Positions 21,536-30,009 of a stretch of 64,000 bases of DNA are shown here, one piece after another. How positions within the stretch are numbered: position 1 is the stretch's first letter; each line of letters opens with the position of its first letter. The notes under the pieces were generated by a model. That model worked only from the letters and a program-made list of their open reading frames with translations. It made no database searches and was not told the origin of the DNA. The position numbers and the translations under genes were made by a program. This DNA is from Risungbinella massiliensis (GTDB taxonomy: Bacteria; Bacillota; Bacilli; Thermoactinomycetales; Thermoactinomycetaceae). The DNA is taken from contig NZ_LN812102.1 of the NCBI RefSeq assembly GCF_000942395.1, positions 1,927,515 through 1,991,514 of the forward strand. The letters are read 5' to 3'.

Positions 21536-22090
21536 CTAAAGAGAATATACCGCACGAGCTCCCCCAATTAGCTTAGGTCGTGTTTTCGCCATCGTGACAT
21601 GCGCATACCCTATCTGCTTCTGTTTGGAACGCACAGGTACAGCAACTGGCTTCAGATGCATCCCAATTAGGGTATCCCCTATATCGATTCCAGCATCTGC
21701 TTGGATAGACTCTACTAATACAGCATCAGGTAAAGCGGAATGCGCAAAAGAGGCCATCGCTCCACCTGCATGAGGTACGGGAATTGCCTGGACAGCTGTA
21801 AGCCCAAAGCGTTCTCTCGTTGATTCGCATATAACTAACGCCCTATTTAGATGCTCGCAACACTGAAAAGCTAAGTGAAAGGAATGCTGACGGGCAAAGC
21901 GATCCAAAACAGCAAATAAAACCTTTGCTACCTCTTCACTACCATTTGTCCCAATCTGCTCTCCCAATACCTCACTCGTACTCGTACCAATTACCAAAAT
22001 ATGCCGATCGGTCAAAGGAGATACTTCTAAGAGATCTTGGAGTACCTGCTCCAATTGACTAGTGATAGAAGACAGAAAATCTTTTCCCAT
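21536..22090 (-). CDS. ywlG: YwlG/DUF436 family protein
   Basis: 184 residues of the conserved TIGR01440/DUF436 family, whose biochemical role is unknown. Family features include the N-terminal helix with EQVLQDLLEVSPLTDRHILV, the segment QCCEHLNRALVICES (about residues 98-112) and DIGDTLIGMHLKPVAVPVR. It sits between rpiB and glyA as in B. subtilis. It is 6 bases after rpiB, so the two are co-transcribed. It has no membrane segment or signal peptide. Confidence 0.88.
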   Translation of the reverse strand: MGKDFLSSITSQLEQVLQDLLEVSPLTDRHILVIGTSTSEVLGEQIGTNGSEEVAKVLFAVLDRFARQHSFHLAFQCCEHLNRALVICESTRERFGLTAVQAIPVPHAGGAMASFAHSALPDAVLVESIQADAGIDIGDTLIGMHLKPVAVPVRSKQKQIGYAHVTMAKTRPKLIGGARAVYSL

Positions 22091-22096
22091 TTGTCC

Positions 22097-22534
22097 TTAA
22101 CCTTCTAATTGTGCAATTTTATCTACACGTCTAGCATGACGATCACCAGCAAACTCGGTAGTTAGCCAAGTGCGCACAATGGATTTGGCTAGGTCTGGAC
22201 CTACGACCCGCTCTCCAAGAGCCAAGATATTTGCATTATTATGCTCTCTGCTCATTCTAGCCGAAAACTCATCACTAACTACTGCACAACGGATACCTTT
22301 TACCTTGTTTGCGGCAATCGACATGCCAATTCCTGTACCACAGACTAAAATCCCTAAGTCATACTCTCCAGCTGCTACCTTCTGGGCAACAGGTGCAGCA
22401 TAGTCTGGATAATCAACCGAATCAGTACAATTGCAACCTTCATCGGCATAGGAAATGCCCATTTCCTCTAATAAAAACTTTAATTCTTGTTTTAGATGAA
22501 TACCACCATGATCAGATCCAAGGATAACACGCAT
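22097..22534 (-). CDS. rpiB: Ribose-5-phosphate isomerase B
   Basis: Isomerises ribose 5-phosphate and ribulose 5-phosphate (or related 6-carbon sugars) in the pentose phosphate pathway. 145 residues from the ATG at 22534 (MRVILGSDHGGIHLK), with GGGGG seven bases upstream. The catalytic cysteine motif GILVCGTGIGMSIAANK and the EHNNANILALG segment are intact. A longer in-frame N-terminus to 22600 is not conserved and was rejected. It lies between ywlE and ywlG. Confidence 0.95.
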   Translation of the reverse strand: MRVILGSDHGGIHLKQELKFLLEEMGISYADEGCNCTDSVDYPDYAAPVAQKVAAGEYDLGILVCGTGIGMSIAANKVKGIRCAVVSDEFSARMSREHNNANILALGERVVGPDLAKSIVRTWLTTEFAGDRHARRVDKIAQLEG

Positions 22535-22636
22535 GATAAAACCCCCTGTCCGGATTGTCTCTCCTAGTATACCTAGAAAGTCCAGGGGATTCACAAGCAT
22601 TTTTATAAATTATGAGTGAGATAACTTTTTTATTAT

Positions 22637-23122
22637 TCATGATGTAGTTCCCTTTGTTGTCCAATATCTCAAAATGATCCGAATCGCTTCTTCGATCTCC
22701 TCACCACATTGGCGATAAATAGATAAATCCCCACCAAACGGGTCTTGAATATCGATCGATTTCATTGCTTGCTCAGAAGGGGACAGACTGTGTGCATATT
22801 CAGCTAAAGTATAAGTTTTTGGTAAGCTTGCCTCATAGTGTTCTCGAATAACATCACGATGATAGGATGTCATTGTTAGCACAATATCGGCCCAATCGAC
22901 TAATTTTTGATCCATGGATTGAGCTACATGATGATCCGACCAACCTTTGTCTCTTAGTATCGTTTGCGTGTGATCAGAAGCAGGAGAGCCTGGGAAAGCA
23001 GCAATTCCAGCAGATTTCACTTCTACTTCCACTTGGTACTCCTTAGCAAGTTGTCGCATCATCTCTGCTGCCATAGGACTTCGGCATGTATTACCTGTAC
23101 AGACGAAAAGAACACGTAACAT
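22637..23122 (-). CDS. ywlE: Protein-arginine phosphatase (low-molecular-weight phosphatase fold)
   Basis: 161 residues. It reverses McsB-type protein arginine phosphorylation in Bacillales. The P-loop is C8-T-G-N-T12-C-R14-S, and the threonine at position 12 corresponds to the residue that gives YwlE arginine rather than tyrosine specificity. The general acid aspartate is in DIQDPFGG (D127). The order mntP-ywlE-rpiB matches B. subtilis, supporting orthology. It is cytoplasmic. Confidence 0.92.
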   Translation of the reverse strand: MLRVLFVCTGNTCRSPMAAEMMRQLAKEYQVEVEVKSAGIAAFPGSPASDHTQTILRDKGWSDHHVAQSMDQKLVDWADIVLTMTSYHRDVIREHYEASLPKTYTLAEYAHSLSPSEQAMKSIDIQDPFGGDLSIYRQCGEEIEEAIRIILRYWTTKGTTS

Positions 23123-23178
23123 GTTTCTACCTCACTTTTGGTAGTGGTGTATGTTTAGTAACATTGTATACTATCATT

Positions 23179-23742
23179 TTACCAGATAAACTTCACACCT
23201 AGGGCGATGAGAATGATCCCTCCGATCACTTCACCATACCCTCCAACGAGAGAGCCGAGAATTCTTCCGATCGAAAGCCCTATTCCACTAAGGATAAAAC
23301 CTGCCAATCCAAACATCATGATTGCCAATAATAGATCTACCTGAAATAGTCCAAGAGTAAGGCCCACTGATAAGGAATCGACACTGACACTCAGAGAAAA
23401 AAGAAACAACCCAAACCAAGTCATACTTTTTACTTGAAGTTCTGCCTCTTCCCCTTTTATATTTTTGTAGACCATCTGGGCTCCCAAAAGACACAACATA
23501 CCTCCACCCACCATTACTGCAATACCCTCTAACCAGCCACCAATGGATCTTCCTACTAAAAATCCAAAAAAGGGCATAACAACATGAAAGATTCCGACCA
23601 TAATAGCAAACAGCAAGTTCCGTTGCCAATTTAGCCGCTTGGTTCCGATTCCGATGCCAATGGAGAACGCATCCATCCCAAGTGCGATAGCAATAAAGGC
23701 TAGCGTCACAATTTGTCCCAGTTCTGGTGTGGAGAGTTGCAT
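23179..23742 (-). CDS. mntP: Manganese efflux pump MntP
   Basis: Integral membrane protein of about 187 residues with six helices in two DUF204 repeats. The conserved aspartates are in GMDAFSIGIGIG (about residue 24) and SVDSLSVGLTLG (about residue 120). The start at 23742 (MQLSTPELG) has AAGGAG eight bases upstream; an in-frame upstream extension is unlikely. MntP exports Mn2+. I see no yybP-ykoY manganese riboswitch upstream, although many mntP genes have one. Confidence 0.92.
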   Translation of the reverse strand: MQLSTPELGQIVTLAFIAIALGMDAFSIGIGIGTKRLNWQRNLLFAIMVGIFHVVMPFFGFLVGRSIGGWLEGIAVMVGGGMLCLLGAQMVYKNIKGEEAELQVKSMTWFGLFLFSLSVSVDSLSVGLTLGLFQVDLLLAIMMFGLAGFILSGIGLSIGRILGSLVGGYGEVIGGIILIALGVKFIW

Positions 23743-23926
23743 TTGTTCGACTCCTTCTTGTCCATTTCTCCTATAAACTATGCGGGACAAGAAGTTGGTA
23801 GAAGCTATTTCGTATGGAAACTACACTCAATAAGACTCTAATCAGATTCTCTTTTGTTACAACGATAAACTAACTCCTTAGCTCAAGCTTTCTCTGTTAG
23901 TTACTCTGGGAATAAGTCCAAATAAC

Positions 23927-23954
23927 AAAAAAAGACCGACTAGTTAAGTCGATC
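23927..23954 (-). terminator. Intrinsic terminator downstream of ywlC
   Basis: Minus-strand stem GATCGACT / AGTCGGTC (8 pairs, one wobble), 5-base loop TAACT, followed by seven T. Confidence 0.8.
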
Positions 23955-24016
23955 TCATTCGTCAGATTCATTTATCCCACTACTTAACAATCATACATAA
24001 TTCGGAGGTTACAAAG

Positions 24017-24055
24017 ATGGAAAAACCGACGATTACTATTCAGCACTTCAACTAA
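24017..24055 (+). CDS. Possible 12-codon peptide
   Basis: ATG at 24017 is preceded by TCGGAGG with an 8-base spacer and reads MEKPTITIQHFN before TAA. A CATACATAA sequence, close to mother-cell sigma -10 elements, lies about 25 bases upstream. It is antisense-side to ywlC. There is no homologue I recognise and chance occurrence is quite possible. Confidence 0.25.
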   Translation: MEKPTITIQHFN

Positions 24056-24080
24056 CAATGATCTTAGAGAGAAGTTTTTA

Positions 24081-25142
24081 TCAACAGAACTTTCCATCTG
24101 CTGCTTTGCGCAATCGATTCATCACAGAAAAAAAGATCCCTTCCTCGGGAAACGTTTCACCATAAATGACATCCACTTTTAACTCATCAAATTGGCGTAA
24201 CGCTTGAAACAAGTTTCTAGCTACACTTTCCGGTTGTTTGCGGGAACCGGCTGACACAACTGCCGCTGATTTGTATTTATCTTCGTTTTCCGTTGTGGTG
24301 AGTACTCCCACTTTTTTGCCGTGAAGGTTTGATTCTTCTATTAATTTCTGGATTTGGGTAACCATGTTTTGGGGATTCCCTTTGACTAACCACATCGTTG
24401 CCTCTGGTGCATAATGCCGATATTTCATTCCTGGAGAACGAGGTTTTGAAGCAGATTCAGTCAGTCCTAGATCCACTTGAATCGTTGGAACTACTTTTTG
24501 TAGATCTTCTAGCGAGACTCCACCCGGACGTAGCAAAATAGGGTATTCACCTGTCACATCCACTACGGTCGACTCCACTCCTACACCTGTCGGTCCCCCA
24601 TCCAACAACAGCTCTATTCTCCCTTGTAAATCTTGCCAAACATGGCGAGCTTCTGTGGGACTAGGGCGTCCAGAACGATTAGCACTAGGTGCAGCAACGG
24701 GATGTCCTGTTAATTGCAAGAGAGCTCTGGCAACGGGATGATTCGGAATCCTCACTCCTACAGTAGGCAATCCAGCAGTCACTTCAGGTACTATTTTTCC
24801 GCTATGAGGCAATATGAGAGTCAAAGGGCCCGGAACAAAAGCTTCCAAGAGTTGCTCTCCTGCTGGAGGTATACTTTGAACCCACTCTCGAATTTGGTGA
24901 ACCTCTCCAAAATGGATAATTAACGGATTATCACTCGGTCTACCCTTTGCTAAGAAGATCCGCTTGACTGCCTCTGATGAGGTGGCATCTGCACCTAATC
25001 CATAAACTGTTTCAGTAGGAAACGCAACCAAGCCACCTTCACGAAGAAGCTGGGCAGCGTCATGCATTTCTTCTTTTAGGAGTAAGTCAGATAGAGGTTG
25101 GTTGGGATCTATTTCCCAACAGTGTGTTTTCTTCAGTTGCAA
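24081..25142 (-). CDS. ywlC: L-threonylcarbamoyladenylate synthase (Sua5 type)
   Basis: Makes threonylcarbamoyl-AMP for tRNA t6A modification. About 353 residues: an N-terminal YrdC/SUA5 catalytic domain (residues ~20-205, with VAFPTETVYGLGADATS and the PSANRSGRPSPT motif) and a C-terminal Sua5 Rossmann domain (~230-350). The start is a TTG; 25142 has AAGGGG seven bases upstream, whereas the TTG at 25148 abuts the site. The neighbours ywlB and mntP match B. subtilis. Confidence 0.92.
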   Translation of the reverse strand: MQLKKTHCWEIDPNQPLSDLLLKEEMHDAAQLLREGGLVAFPTETVYGLGADATSSEAVKRIFLAKGRPSDNPLIIHFGEVHQIREWVQSIPPAGEQLLEAFVPGPLTLILPHSGKIVPEVTAGLPTVGVRIPNHPVARALLQLTGHPVAAPSANRSGRPSPTEARHVWQDLQGRIELLLDGGPTGVGVESTVVDVTGEYPILLRPGGVSLEDLQKVVPTIQVDLGLTESASKPRSPGMKYRHYAPEATMWLVKGNPQNMVTQIQKLIEESNLHGKKVGVLTTTENEDKYKSAAVVSAGSRKQPESVARNLFQALRQFDELKVDVIYGETFPEEGIFFSVMNRLRKAADGKFC

Positions 25143-25172
25143 TCCCAATCCCCTTCTTTTTTAAACAATATT

Positions 25173-25643
25173 TTAGTCGTCTTCCTGTTCAATGAATCGA
25201 TCCATAAGTGAACAGCTAAAAATGTTCCCTCTATTAGCAATCTCTGAAAAATGTATGGAACAAGCCACTTCAAACGGAACTTCCTCTTCCTCAATCGGAT
25301 AAAAACAGAGCGCTTGTAACCAATCGCTAGGCTGAGAAGTGATGAGATAAACGCTATCTAATTTCGCATCCGAGGCTGCTCGCAATAAGATTTGAATCAA
25401 TTCCAAAATAACCTTTTCTGAGCGGGCTTGCTTCTCCAAAACAAACGAACGAAATAATCCATAATCCCCACAAAGTACCATACCAGCTGTTCCAACCACT
25501 ACTGGTTTGTCCTCCACCATGCCCTCTACTACAAAAAACAAAGTAGGTTCTTCAACAGCTCCTCTGGTAGAGAGGTTGGCGCGTTCTATCAGAGAGAGAA
25601 TCTGTGAATGATCTTCTGGCTTTGCTTCTCGAATCCATAACAT
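25173..25643 (-). CDS. ywlB: GNAT-family N-acetyltransferase, YwlB-like
   Basis: 156 residues with a GNAT-like layout: MLWIREAKPEDHSQILSLIE at the N-terminus, a beta strand GTAGMVLCGDYGLFRSFVLE, and the acetyl-CoA loop region following. Sequence is only moderately like classical GNATs and the substrate is unknown. It lies between spoIIR and ywlC, the position of ywlB in B. subtilis, which is why I use that symbol. The C-terminus is acidic (EQEDD). Confidence 0.75.
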   Translation of the reverse strand: MLWIREAKPEDHSQILSLIERANLSTRGAVEEPTLFFVVEGMVEDKPVVVGTAGMVLCGDYGLFRSFVLEKQARSEKVILELIQILLRAASDAKLDSVYLITSQPSDWLQALCFYPIEEEEVPFEVACSIHFSEIANRGNIFSCSLMDRFIEQEDD

Positions 25644-25742
25644 ATGGCTTGTCTTCCTTCCTCGCTATCTGTGATGGAGCATATGAGGGAGACAAGGAAA
25701 ATAGAACTTCTAAAAGCCCATGTTAAAACATCACTTACTCCA

Positions 25743-25778
25743 AGAATCTTGATCAAACTCGCTCTTTATCAAGATTCT
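25743..25778. repeat. Perfect 11-bp inverted repeat between spoIIR and ywlB
   Basis: AGAATCTTGAT (25743-25753) pairs with ATCAAGATTCT (25768-25778) across 14 bases. A T5 tract follows only on the plus strand, which has no gene here, so it is not a clear terminator for spoIIR. Confidence 0.5.
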
Positions 25779-25831
25779 CTCCGTTTTTAAGTTTAGAAAT
25801 GAGCTCTATTTTTCATCCCGATCGTAAGGGT

Positions 25832-26530
25832 CTATTGTTGGTTCCAAAGCTCCTGCCATTTTTCTTGAAGGTAAAATTTTACTTCTACTTGTTTAGGTTG
25901 ATCTGATTTCGGTTCCTGAACTAACATATGATCAGAGCTGATCGATGCAGAGAGAGTCTCTTCTTCTTTGGGAATTGCATTTCCATTGCCCATATCTACA
26001 AAGCACAAAGGCGGAAACAAGACACACCACCAATTGTCCCCATTCCCTTTGCCCAGAGTAATAAGTAGTGCTTCATAGTCACCAGCAGGATAAACCTTAT
26101 TCCCATATAGCTTGGTAGGAAATGAAACGGAACCAAAATCCACTTTTACTTCATAATCAAATCCATGTTGATCCAAGGTTTGACGAGCTATTTTCTCGAA
26201 TAATGCCTTGTGCTCTCCAATCATTTTACGAGCTTCTTCCAAATTGGCTGGTTTGGTAGACCAAGTTTTCAACTCTTCTACGATAGCATTACGAACAAGT
26301 CGCTTGATCCACTGGTCTTGTGCTGAGTCACTATTGGCTAAGATCCGCAGACGAATCGCTTGATCGGGTATCTCCTCTTGCTCTGACACAGATGATTCTT
26401 CTTGTGATACCTGTTTCCCTGCTATCGGCTCTTTTGCAAAAGATGGGAAGAGACCATTGCTCCATAATAAAATACCAAAGCCAATCCATATGAAAAGAAA
26501 AGAAATAACTCGATAAGTGCGTAGTCTCAT
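25832..26530 (-). CDS. spoIIR: Stage II sporulation protein R
   Basis: Secreted forespore signal that activates the SpoIIGA protease to process pro-sigma-E in the mother cell. 232 residues: an N-terminal signal/anchor (VISFLFIWIGFGILLWSNG), a linker rich in Glu/Ser, and the conserved SpoIIR domain (IRLRILANSDSAQDQWIKRL..., WWCVLFPPLCFVDM near residue 165). GGAGG lies seven bases before ATG. The position prfA-prmC-spoIIR is conserved in Bacillales. A sigma-F promoter is expected but I did not find a convincing one. Confidence 0.95.
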   Translation of the reverse strand: MRLRTYRVISFLFIWIGFGILLWSNGLFPSFAKEPIAGKQVSQEESSVSEQEEIPDQAIRLRILANSDSAQDQWIKRLVRNAIVEELKTWSTKPANLEEARKMIGEHKALFEKIARQTLDQHGFDYEVKVDFGSVSFPTKLYGNKVYPAGDYEALLITLGKGNGDNWWCVLFPPLCFVDMGNGNAIPKEEETLSASISSDHMLVQEPKSDQPKQVEVKFYLQEKWQELWNQQ

Positions 26531-26723
26531 TTTGAAATCCTCCCTCTATAATCCTAGTTACAGTATGGACGCATAGAGGAAAAATTAATCAACTAAGATA
26601 CCAAATTTTCAAAAGAGTAATCCACTTTACGGACATACCCTCTCTGAGAATCTCGATCTGAACCTTTACGTTGCTTTTAATAAAATGGCTCCCTAGATCA
26701 ATATTCTTTCGTTAAAAGGCATA

Positions 26724-27605
26724 CTATCTATCCAACCATGCCAAAACGATTCTATCTCGGGCAGCAAAGTCCTGTTCTACTTCTACTCTCACAAAACCAG
26801 GTAACTTCTGAACCTCACGAGCAACCGCTTCACCTTGATCGGCACCAATCTCAAATGCTACTAAAAGTCGCTTAGGTAAGTTCTTTTTTTGGGATAACTG
26901 CGAGACAAGTTCTCGATATGGGGCAAGCCCATCTACACCCCCATCGAGTGCTAAGCTAGGTTCATAGTCCTTAACTTGGCTTTCTAGCTGAAGTAAATCA
27001 GACTGAGATATATAAGGTGGATTGGAAACCAAAACATCAAACGGACCTTCTACAGGCTCCAAAAAGCTACCTTGCAAAAATTGAATACGATCTCGCACTT
27101 CAAGGGAATCAGCGTTGTATTTCGCCATACGTAATGCATCAGAAGAAAGGTCGACAGCTGTAATCTCCCATTTTGGTCGTTCGCTAGCTAGGGTGATCGA
27201 AATACAGCCACTTCCACTTCCCACATCCACTGCTCGTATCTGTTCTCGTTGACACCAACATTCAGCCTCTTGTAAGACTCTTTCAACCAGTAACTCCGTC
27301 TCTGGCCTAGGAATGAGAACAGCTGGGGAGACATGAAAAGTCCGACCAAAAAATTCCTGATCCCCCACGATATATTGAATTGGTTCTTGTTTCTTTCTCC
27401 GCTCTAACCATTCGTTTAACTTAGGAAAAGATGCTGACGGAAATGATTCAGGCATCCGGACAAAAAAAGAGGTGCGATCGAGTTGCAGCAGACGACGAAG
27501 TAAATATTCTGCTTCAAACTCTGCGGACTCTACGCCTGCTTCTTGTAAAAAAGAAGAAGCCTGGCGAAAGGCTTCTCGAATCGTTCTAGGTGTATCTAGT
27601 AGCAT
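26724..27605 (-). CDS. prmC: Peptide chain release factor N5-glutamine methyltransferase
   Basis: Methylates the glutamine of the GGQ motif in RF1/RF2. 293 residues from the ATG at 27605 (MLLDTPRTIREAFRQA), with GAGG five bases upstream. It has the N-terminal helical domain, the SAM-binding DVGSGSGCISITLA (about residues 150-163) and the catalytic NPPYIS motif (about 215). A longer upstream frame to 27695 would overlap prfA by 80 bases and is not conserved. It follows its substrate gene prfA after 7 bases. Confidence 0.95.
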   Translation of the reverse strand: MLLDTPRTIREAFRQASSFLQEAGVESAEFEAEYLLRRLLQLDRTSFFVRMPESFPSASFPKLNEWLERRKKQEPIQYIVGDQEFFGRTFHVSPAVLIPRPETELLVERVLQEAECWCQREQIRAVDVGSGSGCISITLASERPKWEITAVDLSSDALRMAKYNADSLEVRDRIQFLQGSFLEPVEGPFDVLVSNPPYISQSDLLQLESQVKDYEPSLALDGGVDGLAPYRELVSQLSQKKNLPKRLLVAFEIGADQGEAVAREVQKLPGFVRVEVEQDFAARDRIVLAWLDR

Positions 27606-27612
27606 AAGTTCC

Positions 27613-28680
27613 TCACTCTGCATTTTGGAGAAGCTCCGCTTGTTCTTGGTTAACCAATGCATCGATGACTTCGTCGAGATCTCCATCCAAAACATAATCT
27701 AATTTATGAAGTGTTAATCCAATACGATGATCTGTCACACGGCTTTGCGGGAAATTGTATGTGCGGATCCGCTCACTACGATCTCCTGTTCCGACAGCAG
27801 ATTTCCGTGCATTGGCAAGTTTCGCTTGTTCTTCTTGTTGTTTCATATCAAACAACCTTGCACGCAACACACGCATCGCTTTATCTTTATTACTAATCTG
27901 AGACTTCTCATCCTGACAAGAGACTACAATCCCTGTTGGCATATGAGTGATCCGTACAGCAGACTTCGTTGTATTGACGCTCTGACCACCAGGACCACTG
28001 GAACAGAAAGTATCAATCCGCAAATCTTTATCATGTACTTCAATCTCTACCTCTTCTGCTTCTGGCAAGACTGCAACTGTCGAGGTAGAAGTATGAATCC
28101 GTCCACCAGACTCCGTCGAAGGAACACGCTGAACACGGTGAGCTCCACTTTCAAATTTTAGACGACTGTACGCGCCTTTTCCTTGGATCGAAAAGACAAC
28201 CTCTTTAAAGCCACCCAATCCAGTAGAATTCGCCTCTAATACTTCTACTTTCCATCCTTGACGCTCCGCATAACGGGTATACATACGATATAGATCCGAT
28301 GCAAATAAAGCAGCTTCGTCCCCGCCTGCTGCACCCCGAACTTCCACAATAACGTTTTTCTCATCGTTTGGATCTTTTGGAAGCAAGAGAATCCGAATTC
28401 GTTCTTCTAGCTCTTCCTTTTTGTCAGAAAGTTCGTCAACTTCCATCTTGACCAAGTCTCTCATATCTGCATCTAACTTTTCTTCTAGCATGGACTTTGC
28501 ATCACTTAATTGGTCTATTACACTTTTATACTCGATATAGGCCTGATTTTGCTCCTCTAGATCCGATTGCTCTTTGGAATAAATACGTAGCTTACTCGGA
28601 TCATTGATCACCGCTGGGTCACAAAGCAATTGGCTCAACTCTTCGTAACGGCGATGAATCGCTTCTAAACGATCCAACAT
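27613..28680 (-). CDS. prfA: Peptide chain release factor 1
   Basis: Recognises UAA/UAG and triggers peptide release. 355 residues, full length. The GGQ motif is at 231-233 ([14 protein letters not shown]). The stop-codon recognition tripeptide PxT is P187-S-T189 (VPSTES), of the RF1 rather than RF2 type. There is no frameshift site as in prfB. prmC follows immediately and would modify Gln233. Confidence 0.97.
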   Translation of the reverse strand: MLDRLEAIHRRYEELSQLLCDPAVINDPSKLRIYSKEQSDLEEQNQAYIEYKSVIDQLSDAKSMLEEKLDADMRDLVKMEVDELSDKKEELEERIRILLLPKDPNDEKNVIVEVRGAAGGDEAALFASDLYRMYTRYAERQGWKVEVLEANSTGLGGFKEVVFSIQGKGAYSRLKFESGAHRVQRVPSTESGGRIHTSTSTVAVLPEAEEVEIEVHDKDLRIDTFCSSGPGGQSVNTTKSAVRITHMPTGIVVSCQDEKSQISNKDKAMRVLRARLFDMKQQEEQAKLANARKSAVGTGDRSERIRTYNFPQSRVTDHRIGLTLHKLDYVLDGDLDEVIDALVNQEQAELLQNAE

Positions 28681-28750
28681 ATTTTGTCACTCCTACCATT
28701 TCAAATCTATCTATATCAACAATAGTACTCGTTTTATTCGCCATGAAGGC

Positions 28751-28767
28751 ATATGATAGTATCATAT
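28751..28767. promoter_or_regulatory. 17-bp perfect palindrome between prfA and the CPBP gene
   Basis: ATATGATA-G-TATCATAT lies between the divergently transcribed prfA (start 28680) and the plus-strand gene at 28827. It has the form of a dimeric repressor operator. No regulator can be named. Confidence 0.4.
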
Positions 28768-28826
28768 CACAGTTGGTAACACTGCTACCATAGGTAGGTG
28801 TTTTCCAAACAGTTAGGGGTTTTGAT

Positions 28827-29909
28827 ATGAATGATATCGTTCAATCCATATTAAGCCAGCTAATCATGATGGCGCCTTTCGCATATCTCTTTATATGCCT
28901 AAACAAGGCTGAAAAATATCGTTTAAATGGCCAGCACTATGGAGAATTGGCTAATTTGGAATCAGAGGAAATCCAAGTAACCAATTATAAAGCGCTCGCT
29001 AAAGAAAACAAATCCAAAGCCAAGACCATTATTTCCATTGCCATTGGGATCATAGCCTTTCTCTACTTACTCTCTTCCATTGTTGGTCTATATGCTCAGC
29101 AATCTAACTTTTTGTCCGATATGTTTCCTGCCTTTTCTCCAAATGGCGGACTAGGGATTTGGATTCCCTCGATGATTGGGTTACTGCTTTTGATACCCAT
29201 CATTCGAAAACAGTTGTCTAAATGGGTTCCGATCGATCCTCAAAACTCTCTTCACACTGTCTCTCTATCCCTAAGCATGCTGATCTTTATCCAGCTTTTT
29301 GTCTCTATGTCCATTGGGCTTGAGGATAGTATGATAGGGCTCCCTGATCAGACAGCCTTACAAGCGATTGTGGATCTCTGGACGCAAAATATTCTGCTTG
29401 CTTTCCTTGCCTTTTTTGGAGTTGGCTGGTTAACCAGACGATCTGGGAAAGAGTTGCTGGACAGATTAGGATTAGTTCTACCAAGTGGTAAAAGTGTTTT
29501 AATTGGTATGATAGTAGGCCTATTATTTGTTGGTGTTGCTGTAGGATTAGAATTCGCCTTTACCCAATTTGGCATCGGTTCAGACCCAGAAGTAAACAGA
29601 GCAACAGAGCAACTTTTAGGACCGCTTTTCACTTCGTTCTTTGGCGTGCTGACACTTGGACTGGCTGCTGCGTTAGGCGAGGAACTAATCTTTCGAGGTG
29701 CATTGCTTCCACGATTTGGCATTTTCCTAACCAGTATTCTCTTTACCTTTCTTCATACCCAATATGGATTCTCTGTAGCTACTCTTATTGTATTTATCCT
29801 AGCTATCGTGCTTGCCTATCTGCGCCAACGCTATAACACTAGTGTGACCATGATTGTTCATGCAACCTATAACATAGCACTTGGACTCCTTACATACTTT
29901 CAAATATAA
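28827..29909 (+). CDS. CPBP-family intramembrane metalloprotease (CAAX-like)
   Basis: 360 residues with about eight membrane helices. The C-terminal CPBP/Abi domain (about residues 270-355) shows all motifs: ALGEELIFRGALLPRFG (EExxxR), SILFTFLHTQYG (FxxxH) and MIVHATYN (HxxxN), so it should be an active glutamyl-type intramembrane protease. The N-terminal half has a cytosolic loop after helix 1 (residues 25-60) and further helices. Relatives act in bacteriocin self-immunity, prenyl-protein processing or stress signalling; the substrate here is unknown. Confidence 0.85.
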   Translation: MNDIVQSILSQLIMMAPFAYLFICLNKAEKYRLNGQHYGELANLESEEIQVTNYKALAKENKSKAKTIISIAIGIIAFLYLLSSIVGLYAQQSNFLSDMFPAFSPNGGLGIWIPSMIGLLLLIPIIRKQLSKWVPIDPQNSLHTVSLSLSMLIFIQLFVSMSIGLEDSMIGLPDQTALQAIVDLWTQNILLAFLAFFGVGWLTRRSGKELLDRLGLVLPSGKSVLIGMIVGLLFVGVAVGLEFAFTQFGIGSDPEVNRATEQLLGPLFTSFFGVLTLGLAAALGEELIFRGALLPRFGIFLTSILFTFLHTQYGFSVATLIVFILAIVLAYLRQRYNTSVTMIVHATYNIALGLLTYFQI

Positions 29910-29950
29910 ACATCCTTGATTTCAAATTAATTTATCTCGTTGAGAATAGA

Positions 29951-29990
29951 AACAGGAAACCAAGCACTCTATCCGCTTCGGTTTCCTGTT
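29951..29990. terminator. Bidirectional terminator between the CPBP gene and the transporter
   Basis: 11-bp stem AACAGGAAACC / GGTTTCCTGTT extended by AAGC/GCTT, with CTTTTAG on the plus side and TTTCTATTC on the minus side. Confidence 0.85.
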
Positions 29991-30009
29991 CTTTTAGTTA
30001 ACACAAATT

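Larger units (their letters stand above)
23743..24080. other. mntP-ywlC gap: terminator and a possible 12-codon ORF
   Basis: This 338-base gap holds the ywlC terminator (23927-23954, minus strand) and a plus-strand mini-ORF at 24017-24055 with a strong ribosome-binding site. Nothing else was recognised. Confidence 0.5.

Noticed and set aside
23743..24080. yybP-ykoY manganese riboswitch before mntP
   Set aside because: Expected for many mntP genes, but the conserved internal-loop sequences could not be found.
25832..26600. Sigma-F promoter of spoIIR
   Set aside because: Only partial matches were found, and the best -10-like sequence (GGAAAAATTA) is on the wrong strand.
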